A stretch of 64,000 bases of DNA from 3107 sp965216225. GTDB taxonomy: Bacteria; Pseudomonadota; Alphaproteobacteria; Rhodobacterales; Rhodobacteraceae. The stretch spans positions 310,001 to 374,000 of the forward strand of contig CBDCFF010000034.1 in assembly GCA_965216225.1 (NCBI GenBank). Direction: 5' to 3'. Position numbers and translations under genes: made by a program. How positions within the stretch are numbered: position 1 is the stretch's first letter; every line of letters starts with the position of its first letter. Below, piece by piece: positions 1-9,138 of this stretch. The notes under the pieces are model-generated. The model had not been told where the DNA came from, ran no database searches, and saw only the letters and a program-made list of their open reading frames with translations.

Positions 1-1
1 G

Positions 2-3000
2 GTCTCGGCGTCGGTGTCCATCGTGATCGCGCTGACGGTGGGTTTGGATATGGACGAATACACCATTGTCGAAGGGGAGGAACTGCAGGTCAAGCTGGTG
101 GTGCGCACCGGCGAGGGAGCGCCGAAGCCGACGGAGAAAATGTACTACGCGGTATCGACGCGACTGCTCTTGCCGCCGGAGGCGGAGTCGCAGGATGACT
201 ACATCCACATCTCGCTGAATCCGGGCATTCCGGTGGCGAACTATGAGGCGGACGGGACGGTGTACAGGGCAGAGGTGATGATCGACATCCAGACCGTAAA
301 CGATGCGCAGGTCGAGGGCGACGAGGCGCTCGAACTCGTGCTGGAGTATCTTCCGGGGCCGGATAGTCACATAAAATATGCGAACTTTGTCAATGCGGAT
401 GGCGAGAGCTGTCATGGGGCTTGCGTGTCCCGGATCACGATCATAGACGACGACACGGCGGGGGTCACGGTGTCGGAGATGGCGCTGACGGTGACGGAGG
501 AGGACACGACCGGCGACAGCTATACGGTGGTCCTCGATACCGAGCCGACGGCGAATGTGATGGTGACGGTCGCCGCGCCTGCGGGCACGGACGTGACCCC
601 GGATCCGGCCAACCTGATCTTCACGTCGGTAAACTGGGGTACGCCCCAGGAGGTGAGGGTGACGGCGGCCAACGACGCGGACATCGTGAATGATACGGTG
701 ACGCTGACCCACAGCGCGGAGAGTTCGGACGGCAACTACAGCGGCATCACGATTGCCAGCGTGACGGTGACGGTGATCGACACCGACAACACCCCCGCGA
801 CCGGCGCGCCGGTGATCTCGGGCGCGGCGCAGGTGGGCGAGGTGCTGACGGCGGATACTGGCGGGATTGCGGATGCGGACGGGCTGACGAGCCCCGGCTA
901 CACCTATCAGTGGATCCGCGTGGATGAGTTCGGCACGGAGACCAACATCGGCGCGGACGCTGGCGCCTACACGCTGGTTGCGGCGGATGCGGGCGGGAAG
1001 ATCAGGGTGCAGGCCAGCTTCACCGACGACGCGGACAACCCGGAGGCGCTGACCAGCGATGCCTGGCCGGCGGGAGCCGCAACCATCAATACCGCACCGG
1101 TGTTCGCGGGCGTCGCGCCCCGGATTCTGACTCTGACAGAGACGGTGGGCGATGCGACGGTGGCGGTGGCGCTGGACATCGGCGCGCCGGTCGCCGCGAC
1201 GGACGCGGACGGCGACACGCTCGAATACACTCTGGGCGGCCCCGATATGGCGAAGTTCGGCATCGTTCCGACAAGCGGCCAGATTCAGACCCTGGTGGGC
1301 GAGAGCTACGACTACGAGGCGAAGACGAGCTACTCGGTGACGGTGACGGCGGATGACCGCAACGGCGGCACGGCGTTGATCGCGGTGACGATCAACGTCA
1401 ACGATCTCGAGCCGCCGCTTGCGCCGGATGCGCCCGTGGTGGTGACAATCATGGACTTTCCCGACAGCCTCATCGTGGAGTGGACGCAGCCGGACAATAC
1501 GGACCGCCCGGCGATCACCGGCTACGACCTGCGCTACCGGAAGACAACGGAGAACGCCTGGATTGCCGGTCCCGGCGATGAGTCCGGGCTGATGGCGTTC
1601 ATCCTGAATCTGGTTGAAGACACGGAATACGAGGTGCAGGTGCGGGCGACGAATGGCGAAGGCGACAGTCCGTGGTCGCAGAGCGGGACCGGGACGACGG
1701 ACGCGCTGCCGGCGCTGTCGTTCAATTCTGCCAACGTGGAGGTTGCCGAGAACGAGGGTGTCGGCATGGTCGGCGTGGAACTTGACCGCACCAGCCTTGA
1801 TACGATTACCGTGGATTACCAGACGCAGGACAGCACTGCGGTGGCGGGGGTAGACTATACGGCGACCACGGGCACGCTCACCTTCGCGCCGGGCGTGACA
1901 TCGCAGGCGATCACCATCCCGATCCTGGACAACGATACCTTTGAAGCCGGTGCGCCCGGGAGCTTCCGGGTCATGCTGGGCAACCCGGCGGGCGCGACGC
2001 TGCCGGCATCCGCAGTGGCCACTGTCAGCATTCGGGATGACGAGGGCGTGCCGATGGCCTCGATCGTGGATGTCACCGCGGGCGAGGGCGGCACGATGAG
2101 GCTGACCCTGACGCTCGACCACCCGAGCAGCCTGGACACGGCCTATGGAGCGACAGCCGGGGACATCGGCGGCACGGCGACGCGGGGTGTGGACTACGAG
2201 GACGACTTCCTGACGGGGGGAAGCGTGTCTTTCACGGTACCGGCGGGGGATCTCTCGGCGACGCTCGCCATCACCATCACCGATGACATGGTGGCCGAAG
2301 ATGATGAGACGATCACCATCCGGTGGACACTCGATCAGAGCAGTAACCGCGGCGAGGCGACGCCCGTTTCGCTCGACTTCACCGGCGTCATCACCGACGA
2401 CGACGCGGCGGGAGTCACGGTGTCGGAGACGGCGCTGACGGTGACGGAGGAGGACACGACCGGCGACAGCTATACGGTGGTGCTCGACAGCCGGCCGACG
2501 GCGGATGTGATGGTGACGGTCGCCGCGCCTGCGGGCACGGACGTGACCCCGAAACCGGCCACCCTGACCTTCACGTCGCTCGACTGGGACACGCCCCGGA
2601 CGGTGACGGTGACGGCGGGCGACGATGGGGATACCGATAACGAAACGGTGACGCTGACCCACTCTGCTACGAGTTCGGACGGCGACTACAGCAGCATCGC
2701 CATCCCCGGCGTGACGGTGACGGTGCTCGACAACGACACCGCGCAGGTGACGGGGGTGATGGTCACGGAGGGCAACGGGCAACTGGTGGTGGAGTGGACG
2801 GCGGTGAGCAACGCCACCGGCTACAGGGTGCAGTGGAAGTCGGACGGCGAGGACTACAACACCGGCGACCGGCAGGCCACGGTCACTCCGGGTTCGACCA
2901 TAAGCCACACCATCGGCGGCCTCGCCAACGGCGCCGAATACATGGTGCGGGTGATCGCGACCCGGAGCGGCGCCAACGACGGCCCGCCCTCGGCGGAGGT

Positions 3001-6000
3001 GATGGGCATGCCAGAGGAGCCGGGGGTCACGGTGTCCGGGTCGCCGTTGACGGTGACGGAGGAGGACACGACCGGCGACAGCTATACGGTGGTCCTCGAT
3101 ACCGAGCCGACGGCGGATGTGACGGTGACGGTCGCCGGGCACGCGGGCACGGACGTGACCCCGACCCCGACGCCGCTGATCTTCACAAGCACGACCTGGA
3201 GCACGCCCCAGGAGGTTAGGGTGACGGCGGGCGACGATGGGGATACCGATAACGAAACGGTGACGCTGACCCACTCTGCTACGAGTTCGGACGGCGACTA
3301 CAGCAGCATCGCCATCCCCGGCGTGACGGTGACGGTGCTCGACAACGACACCGCGCAGGTGACGGGGGTGATGGTCACGGAGGGCAACGGGCAACTGGTG
3401 GTGGAGTGGACGGCGGTGAGCAACGCCACCGGCTACAGGGTGCAGTGGAAGTCGGACGGCGAGGACTACAACACCGGCGACCGGCAGGCCACGGTCACTT
3501 CGGGTTCGACCATAAGCCACACCATCGGCGGCCTCGCCAACGGCGCCGAATACATGGTGCGGGTGATCGCGACCCGGAGCGGCGCCAACGACGGCCCGCC
3601 CTCGGCGGAGGTGATGGGCATGCCGCTCTCCGACGACGCGACGCTGCGCGCGCTGGCGCTGGCGGATGCCTCGGACGACAACCCCATCGCGCTGAATGAG
3701 ATGTTCATGCCGAACGTGACCGAAGGCTATACCGCAGACGTTGCCAACGGCGTGGAGCAGATCACCATCGACCCGAAGGTGAACGAACCCAATGCGACGG
3801 TCGCGTATGAGGACGGCTCGAACACGATGATCGATGACGAGAACCTGATCAATACCGGCCTGCAGGTTACGCTGGTCGATGGCGACAACGTGATCGTGGT
3901 GAAAGTGATGGCGCACGACGGCACCACGCAGGATTACACGCTGACGGTGACGCGCAACACCATGCCGGTCTTCGCTGGCGGCGCACCCGCGACGCGGAAC
4001 CTTGCCGAGAGGATGGGCGACGCGCCCGTTACGGCGGTGGAGGCCATCGGCGATCCGGTCATGGCAACGGACACGGACGGCGACCCGCTGACCTACGCCC
4101 TGGAGGGCACGGATGCGGACAGGTTCACCTTCGACACCTCGACCGGCCAGATCAGCACCAGGATGGGCGAGAACTACGACCACGAAGTGACACCGATCTG
4201 CATCGTGACGGTAACGGCGCGTGACAGCAACGGCGGCACGGCGGTGATGGCGGTGACGATCAACGTCAACGATCGCAACGAGCCGCCTCTGGCGCCGGAT
4301 GCGCCCACGATGTCGCCGACCACGGACAGCACGACCAGCCTTGATGTGAGTTGGGACGCGCCGGACAACATGGGCCGCCCGGCGATCATGAGCTATGACC
4401 TGCGGTACAAGAAGACGCCGGACAGCACCTGGACGGACGGCCCGCAGAACGTGAGCGGCATGAGCGCGAGCATCTCCGGCCTGGAACCGGACACGGCGTA
4501 TGAGGTGCAGGTGCGCGCGACCAACGACGAGGGCGTCGGCCCGTGGTCGGCCTTCGGGACCGGGTCCACCGCGGCCATCCCGGACCGGACAGCGCCGGTT
4601 GCGTCGTGGTTGCCGCGTTTCGGGCGCACGGTGTCGGAGCAGGTGGTGGAGACGGCGCAGGCGCGGATGGCGGCGACGCCGGTGGCGGGTCTTGCCGGGC
4701 AGTTGGCCGGTCAGACGATCGCCATCGCGCCGGGGCGTGGGTCTGCGGAGGCTCGGGCGGATGCGGAGGCCGACTTCGCGGCGTTGGGCGAGAGCTTTTT
4801 CGGCGCTGGCGATGCCACCGGGAATGCCTGGGATGACACCGGGGATGGCCGGGATGGCGCTGCGGAGCGCGGTTACAGTTCGCGGGCGCTGACCGGTCGC
4901 GATTTTCTCACCGGCAGCGCCTTTGCGCTGACCGGCGATGGCGGCGACAGTGCCGCCACGCTCTGGGGCCGGGGGGCGGTCACGAGCTTCGACGGGCGCG
5001 ACGGGTCGCTGTCGGTGGACGGCGAAGTGGTCAGCGGGATGCTGGGCATCGACTGGCGCAATGGCGAGCGCAGCGGCGGGCTGATGCTGTCGCGTTCGCG
5101 CGGCGAGGGCGATTACCGGTCGTCTGCGGCAGGTGGTGCGGCGAGCGATGATGGCCGGATTTCGGCGACGCTGACCGGGCTCTATCCGTGGCTTGGCCAC
5201 CGGGTGAACGACCGTCTGACGCTGTGGGGCGTTGCCGGTTACGGTCGCGGCACGCTGACGCTGACGCCTGCGGGCGAGGACGCGCTGAGCGCCGGGATCG
5301 GGCTGACGATGGGGTCGGTGGGCGCGCGCGGCGCCCTCGGGGCGGGTGCGGAAGGCGTGGTGCTGGCCTGGGAGGCCGACGCGCTGGCGCTCCGAACCAC
5401 ATCGGACGCGGCGAGCGGCGCGGAGGGTCGCCTTGATGCCACATCGTCCGGGGTGACGCGGGTGCGCCTTGGTCTGACCGGGTCGCGACGGTTCCGCCTC
5501 GGCTCGGGTGCGGCGCTGACGCCGGGGCTCGAAGTCGGCCTGCGCCACGACGGCGGCGATGCGGAGACCGGTTTCGGCACCGACATCGGCGTCAGCCTCG
5601 ACTTTGCCGACCCGGCGCGGGGGATCACCGCGGCGGTCAGTGCGCGCGGGCTGCTGGACCACGCGGCGCAGGGCTTCCGCGAGCGCGGCCTGTCGGCGAC
5701 GCTGACCTGGGATCAGCGCCCCGGCAGCGATCTCGGCTGGTCGCTGTCGCTGGACCACGGGGTGGGTGCGGCGACCGAAGGCGGTGCGGCGTCACTGCTG
5801 GCGCGCCAGAGCCTGGCCGGTCTGCTCACCGGTGACGGTGACGACGGTGCTGACACCACTGAGGGCAACCTGCAACGGCGCTTCGATGCGACGCTGGGCT
5901 ACGGGGTTCCGATGGCGGCGGGCCGGTTTGTCGCGGTGAGCGGGATCGGGTTCGGGCTGACGGACGCGGGTCGCGAATACAGCGTCGGCTGGCGGCTCGG

Positions 6001-6121
6001 CCTCGCCCGCAGCGGCCCGATGGACCTGCATCTGGGCCTTGAGGCGACCCGGCAGGAGAGCACGACCGGCAGCCCCACCCACGATCTCGGCCTCGACCTC
6101 GGCGCCGCCATCCGATGGTAG
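2..6121 (+). CDS. Giant modular surface protein with C-terminal autotransporter-like beta-barrel (5' end outside window)
   Basis: The frame is open to the left edge, so the protein is probably longer; the first start inside is a GTG at 14 (2035 residues from there). Modules, approximately: Calx-beta-like 1-260, Ig-like 262-355, cadherin-like 360-465 (DADGD motif), fibronectin III 470-560, Calx-beta-like 565-800, then Calx-beta/FnIII pairs 800-1205 including a near-identical duplicated block, cadherin-like 1205-1410, FnIII 1415-1510. A linker (from about 1523) leads to a glycine-rich beta-barrel (about 1648-2035) ending in Trp, as outer-membrane barrels do. Likely exported by the type V route and exposed as an adhesin. 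The passenger is Asp/Thr/Val-rich and could bind calcium. The ligand is unknown. Confidence 0.8.
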   Translation, partial: VSASVSIVIALTVGLDMDEYTIVEGEELQVKLVVRTGEGAPKPTEKMYYAVSTRLLLPPEAESQDDYIHISLNPGIPVANYEADGTVYRAEVMIDIQTVNDAQVEGDEALELVLEYLPGPDSHIKYANFVNADGESCHGACVSRITIIDDDTAGVTVSEMALTVTEEDTTGDSYTVVLDTEPTANVMVTVAAPAGTDVTPDPANLIFTSVNWGTPQEVRVTAANDADIVNDTVTLTHSAESSDGNYSGITIASVTVTVIDTDNTPATGAPVISGAAQVGEVLTADTGGIADADGLTSPGYTYQWIRVDEFGTETNIGADAGAYTLVAADAGGKIRVQASFTDDADNPEALTSDAWPAGAATINTAPVFAGVAPRILTLTETVGDATVAVALDIGAPVAATDADGDTLEYTLGGPDMAKFGIVPTSGQIQTLVGESYDYEAKTSYSVTVTADDRNGGTALIAVTINVNDLEPPLAPDAPVVVTIMDFPDSLIVEWTQPDNTDRPAITGYDLRYRKTTENAWIAGPGDESGLMAFILNLVEDTEYEVQVRATNGEGDSPWSQSGTGTTDALPALSFNSANVEVAENEGVGMVGVELDRTSLDTITVDYQTQDSTAVAGVDYTATTGTLTFAPGVTSQAITIPILDNDTFEAGAPGSFRVMLGNPAGATLPASAVATVSIRDDEGVPMASIVDVTAGEGGTMRLTLTLDHPSSLDTAYGATAGDIGGTATRGVDYEDDFLTGGSVSFTVPAGDLSATLAITITDDMVAEDDETITIRWTLDQSSNRGEATPVSLDFTGVITDDDAAGVTVSETALTVTEEDTTGDSYTVVLDSRPTADVMVTVAAPAGTDVTPKPATLTFTSLDWDTPRTVTVTAGDDGDTDNETVTLTHSATSSDGDYSSIAIPGVTVTVLDNDTAQVTGVMVTEGNGQLVVEWTAVSNATGYRVQWKSDGEDYNTGDRQATVTPGSTISHTIGGLANGAEYMVRVIATRSGANDGPPSAEVMGMPEEPGVTVSGSPLTVTEEDTTGDSYTVVLDTEPTADVTVTVAGHAGTDVTPTPTPLIFTSTTWSTPQEVRVTAGDDGDTDNETVTLTHSATSSDGDYSSIAIPGVTVTVLDNDTAQVTGVMVTEGNGQLVVEWTAVSNATGYRVQWKSDGEDYNTGDRQATVTSGSTISHTIGGLANGAEYMVRVIATRSGANDGPPSAEVMGMPLSDDATLRALALADASDDNPIALNEMFMPNVTEGYTADVANGVEQITIDPKVNEPNATVAYEDGSNTMIDDENLINTGLQVTLVDGDNVIVVKVMAHDGTTQDYTLTVTRNTMPVFAGGAPATRNLAERMGDAPVTAVEAIGDPVMATDTDGDPLTYALEGTDADRFTFDTSTGQISTRMGENYDHEVTPICIVTVTARDSNGGTAVMAVTINVNDRNEPPLAPDAPTMSPTTDSTTSLDVSWDAPDNMGRPAIMSYDLRYKKTPDSTWTDGPQNVSGMSASISGLEPDTAYEVQVRATNDEGVGPWSAFGTGSTAAIPDRTAPVASWLPRFGRTVSEQVVETAQARMAATPVAGLAGQLAGQTIAIAPGRGSAEARADAEADFAALGESFFGAGDATGNAWDDTGDGRDGAAERGYSSRALTGRDFLTGSAFALTGDGGDSAATLWGRGAVTSFDGRDGSLSVDGEVVSGMLGIDWRNGERSGGLMLSRSRGEGDYRSSAAGGAASDDGRISATLTGLYPWLGHRVNDRLTLWGVAGYGRGTLTLTPAGEDALSAGIGLTMGSVGARGALGAGAEGVVLAWEADALALRTTSDAASGAEGRLDATSSGVTRVRLGLTGSRRFRLGSGAALTPGLEVGLRHDGGDAETGFGTDIGVSLDFADPARGITAAVSARGLLDHAAQGFRERGLSATLTWDQRPGSDLGWSLSLDHGVGAATEGGAASLLARQSLAGLLTGDGDDGADTTEGNLQRRFDATLGYGVPMAAGRFVAVSGIGFGLTDAGREYSVGWRLGLARSGPMDLHLGLEATRQESTTGSPTHDLGLDLGAAIRW
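2608..3012 (+). repeat. 405-bp direct repeat, copy 1
   Basis: Nearly identical to 3220-3624 (offset 612 bp, i.e. 204 codons, in frame). I see one difference, a C/T that changes Pro to Ser around 2886/3498. The unit encodes the end of a Calx-beta-like module plus a complete fibronectin III module. Confidence 0.9.
3220..3624 (+). repeat. 405-bp direct repeat, copy 2
   Basis: Second copy of the block at 2608-3012, in the same frame of the surface-protein gene. Near identity at DNA level, including synonymous sites, indicates recent duplication or gene conversion rather than old module homology. Confidence 0.9.
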
Positions 6122-6225
6122 GGGAATGTTCACGGTGCGCGGGGGGGCCTCAGGGATCGCGGCCTGGCGCACATCGCGGTATGGAACCGATTACCCCGAT
6201 CCACCAGATGCCGAGACTGAACACC

Positions 6226-6475
6226 TTATCTGATTGCCTTGGCAATCCTGTAAGCCGTTGCCCTGCCAATATTGAGCTGTTTTGCGGCCTGTCCCGGCGT
6301 CATTCCGGCCTCGATGAGTTTTTGCGCCGCTGAAATGGCTCTCTGGCGAGTGGTGGTCGCCCCGGCTTTCTGCCGCGTTTCCGGGCGGCTGCGATGCCGT
6401 CGCGCGTGCGTTCCGATATCAGCCGTCGCTTGAAATGGGCGATCACGCCGAAGACATGGAATACCAGCTGAGGAC
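6226..6475 (-). pseudogene. Serine resolvase/invertase remnant (C-terminal end only, frameshifted)
   Basis: Read on the minus strand, about 6475-6350 encodes VFHVFGVIAHFKRRLISERT followed by a basic GRKPGRPP segment, matching the end of the catalytic domain of Tn3-type serine resolvases. A +1/-1 change near 6340 shifts to the frame of the C-terminal helix-turn-helix (AGMTPGQAAKQLNIGRATAY), which ends at TAA 6226-6228. The N-terminal catalytic serine region is absent. This is a decayed transposon or integrated-element remnant. Confidence 0.75.
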
Positions 6476-6616
6476 CTCTATCAATCTTGATTTTGGAGCT
6501 GATTTTAGAGCGGCATTCCCTCGACGCTGTCTGTCTTTGGGTTCTGTCGGTGTGACAGCATGATTTGCGCCCGAACCGGGCGGTTTTCCGTAATTTCGGG
6601 CGGTTTCGTCCTGTGA

Positions 6617-7726
6617 TCAGGCAGTGACGGCGCCGCCGAACTGGACCAGGCGGCGGATGTTGCAGGCGATGGTGGCCATGCCCATCATGTGTTTGCGGAC
6701 TGCGAAGACATGCTCGACGGGCGCGCGATGCTTTGACCTTGTGCTGTTCCCGCGTCTGATATTCCCGGGCATTGGGCGCCCCTCTGGTTTGCGATGGTGG
6801 ACATGGCTGACAAAACCGCGCCGCTCCATGAACGCCTCGTTCTTCATCGAGCGACAGGCGCTGTCCGCCCGGACGCCTGACCCGGTGTCAGTGGCAATCC
6901 AGCAGCCCCCGGCGCAGCATCCGCCCGTCATCGGCCGCCGCACTGGTGACATCCCATCGCCGGATGAACCGGAAACGCTTGTCGATGCCGGAATGCGCCT
7001 TGTATCCGAAACTCGGGATGGCGATGTCGGGCGGCGCGGGGCCGTCCTCGCGCGGGCGCGCCCTGGCGAACTTTTGCGAATAGCTGCGGCGAGACCCCAC
7101 AGGCCGGGGCCGTCCTCGCGCGGGCGCGCCCTGACGAACTGGGGCGAACTGGATGGTCCAGTGTGCATCCACGTCTTTTTGCCCGGCTTTGGCCGGATCA
7201 TCGGGCCGGTTCTCGTCGCCGGGCTTGCCCATCCTGACAGCCGTCTTCCCGTCAACCGTGTTGCGTACCCTGGCGCGGCGACCAGCGTGCTGGCGACGAT
7301 CCGACCGGACATCGCGATGTAACCGGCCTCGCGCAGCGCGGCGTCGAACCGGCTGAAAAGCCCCTCGATCGCGCCTGCCCTGGTCAGACGCTCGCGGAAC
7401 ACCCGAATGGTCTTCGCGTCCGGAACCCGGTCATGCAGCCCGAACCCGGGGAAACGCATGAACGACAGCCGGTCCGGGATCAGGAACCCTGCGCGGTCAT
7501 CACCGGGATTGTCTTGCGCTTGGATAATCAGGATCCTGAACATCAGCACGACGTCACAGGGCGGGCGGGCACCGTGCGAGCCGTCCGAGTACGCCAGAGC
7601 CTTCACAATATCCGCACGGAAAATCTCGAAATCAGACGCCCCGGCACAGGCTTCCAACTGATCGCCAGGATCGCTCGACCGCTTCCGGCGGTCATCCATG
7701 TCAGAAAATCCCGGCTGTCCGACCAT
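6617..7726 (-). pseudogene. IS5-type transposase, frameshifted
   Basis: The N-terminal part (MVGQPGFSDMDDR through the DRVPDAKTIRVFRERL segment) and the C-terminal part (VEHVFAVRKHMMGMATIACN) belong to IS5-subgroup DDE transposases and are in one frame. The middle (phase of 6888-7232, containing IAIPSFGYKAHSGIDKRF) is in another, so the gene is frameshifted. A 68-bp tandem duplication (7038-7173, not a multiple of 3) accounts for one shift. The first catalytic Asp position reads IVASTLV where the family has IVDATLV. It abuts and truncates the neighbouring IS630 transposase, suggesting insertion into it. Confidence 0.8.
7038..7173. repeat. 68-bp tandem duplication inside the IS5 transposase
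   Basis: The GGGGCCGTCCTCGCGCGGGC stretch starting at 7038 recurs at 7106 (offset 68). 68 is not divisible by 3, so the duplication itself shifts the reading frame. Confidence 0.75.
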
Positions 7727-7765
7727 CTGCCGCTCCAGTCACGAGGAGCCGGGAGTGAACCGGAT

Positions 7766-8635
7766 TCAGACCGGATTGGCGAGGTAAATCGAGACCCTCA
7801 GCTTGATGCGGCATTCCGGGCGTTCCAGGAACGGTTTCTGCAGGTTTGCCCGGTTGTATCTGGCATTGTCGGGAAACACATGGATAATCCGGGTGTCCGG
7901 ATAGACCCGTTCCAGCTTTTCGAACAGTCGCAGGGTCGTCTCGGCGTTGATCTTCTCGCCCTCCACCCGGGTCATGGTCATGGTTTCGAGGTCCAGCGCC
8001 CCCTGAAGGTTCAGCCGCCGGCGGCCCGTCGTGGCCTCGATGGCCGGCTTGTCGGAGGCCAGGAACCAACCATGCGCCGGCCGGCTCTGGCACTCGGGAT
8101 GAACCGCATCGGCGAAAACAACCGTCTCGACCGGAAACATCCCGCGTGTCAGCTGTTCGCAATGCCGGATGAAGGCTTCCTGCGCCTGCCTGTCGGCCTG
8201 CTTCGGAAGCGATTTCGGCTTCACGCAAGTGAACCCCGGGCGGTGCATCGGCTTGATGGCGCCCGAACGGGAGTACGCGACCCCGTACCGGCGAAAGATG
8301 ACATCCCGAACTTCATTGATATCGCGCGGCGGGTCGTCACGGAACTGCGCCTTGAGGGCGGTTTCCTGGTCCCGGCTCGGATGACCTTCCCGGTCCGGAT
8401 ACGCCGCCAGCTCCAAAAAGGCGAGACCCGGCTCACGAAACTCCCGAAGCCGGCTGCGGACCGTGTCGGGATCGAGAAACAGGGTCTTTGCCACGAACCA
8501 TGCCGACTGGCCGTCATCCAGCAGAAGCAGGGCATTCGCACGGCGCCCCACAAGTGCTGCTGCCTTGCGCTGGCGCAGGATATCCAGCAATGCCTCGCGT
8601 TGATCAGCCGTCAGGAAGCAGGCCCGTTTGCGCAT
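7766..8635 (-). pseudogene. IS630-family transposase, 3' truncated
   Basis: The product begins MRKRACFLTADQREALLDIL with an N-terminal helix-turn-helix region, then the DDE domain with VVFADAVHPE (first Asp) and HVFPDNARYN (second Asp). After CRIKLR the family normally continues through a PYCPxLNPIExxW motif carrying the catalytic Glu. Here it stops after RVSIYLANPV, so that Glu is missing. The break lies next to the IS5-type element, which probably inserted here. Inactive. Confidence 0.8.
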
Positions 8636-8762
8636 GTTCGCTGCGAAGTTGTTCTCTGCGCAGGGTGTTGGAGAACTGCATGAAGCGGCAGACGGATCAT
8701 GTCAACAAAAAACAAATAAGGCCGAAGCAATGACTCCGAGTATATTGTAAAACAACACGATA

Positions 8763-8785
8763 TTGACTTGCAACTTGCGAGTCAA
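8763..8785. promoter_or_regulatory. 23-bp near-perfect palindrome, probable operator
   Basis: TTGACTTGCAAC followed by TTGCGAGTCAA is an almost perfect inverted repeat, with one mismatched pair and an odd centre. It ends one base before the ATG at 8787 of the broken HxlR-type regulator. Position and symmetry fit an autoregulatory winged-helix binding site. Confidence 0.6.
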
Positions 8786-8786
8786 T

Positions 8787-9115
8787 ATGAATGGAAACGC
8801 AATGCGACGCTCCCTGTGCCCGATCACCACCACTCTCGACATCGTCGGAGATCGCTGGACGCCGGACGCTGGTGACCCTGCGCGACATGCTTAATGGCAA
8901 GCCGTCTGAAACAGATGGAGAGTCACGGGCGGATCACCCGGCGGCCCTGTCAGGCAAAACCCCGACGCCTTGAATATGCGCTTGCCGAAAAGGGCAGGAT
9001 GCTCCGGGGCGTCTTGCAGCAGATGTGCCTTTGGGCCAACCGGTTCATGCCCGAAACGTGGGAGCCGCCGGAAAAGTTCATGGAACCCGAAAGCCCGCCC
9101 GCCTGTCGCGGATAA
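8787..9115 (+). pseudogene. HxlR-family transcriptional regulator, frameshifted
   Basis: From ATG 8787 the product reads MNGNAMRRSLCPITTTLDIV then GDRWT, the classic HxlR N-terminus with the redox-type Cys. A frameshift at about 8850 is followed, in another frame, by LVTLRDMLNGK. A third segment (8894-9115) encodes LKQMESHGRITRRPCQAKPR and LEYALAEKGRML, the wing and C-terminal helix of the same family. Bases between the first two helices are also missing, so at least two lesions separate three recognisable parts. It cannot encode a full winged-helix protein. Confidence 0.75.
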
Positions 9116-9138
9116 AGACGCTGCGGCCGGTCGCTGCC

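Noticed and set aside
8894..9115. Separate small 73-codon gene
   Set aside because: It is the 3' segment of the broken HxlR regulator, not an independent gene.
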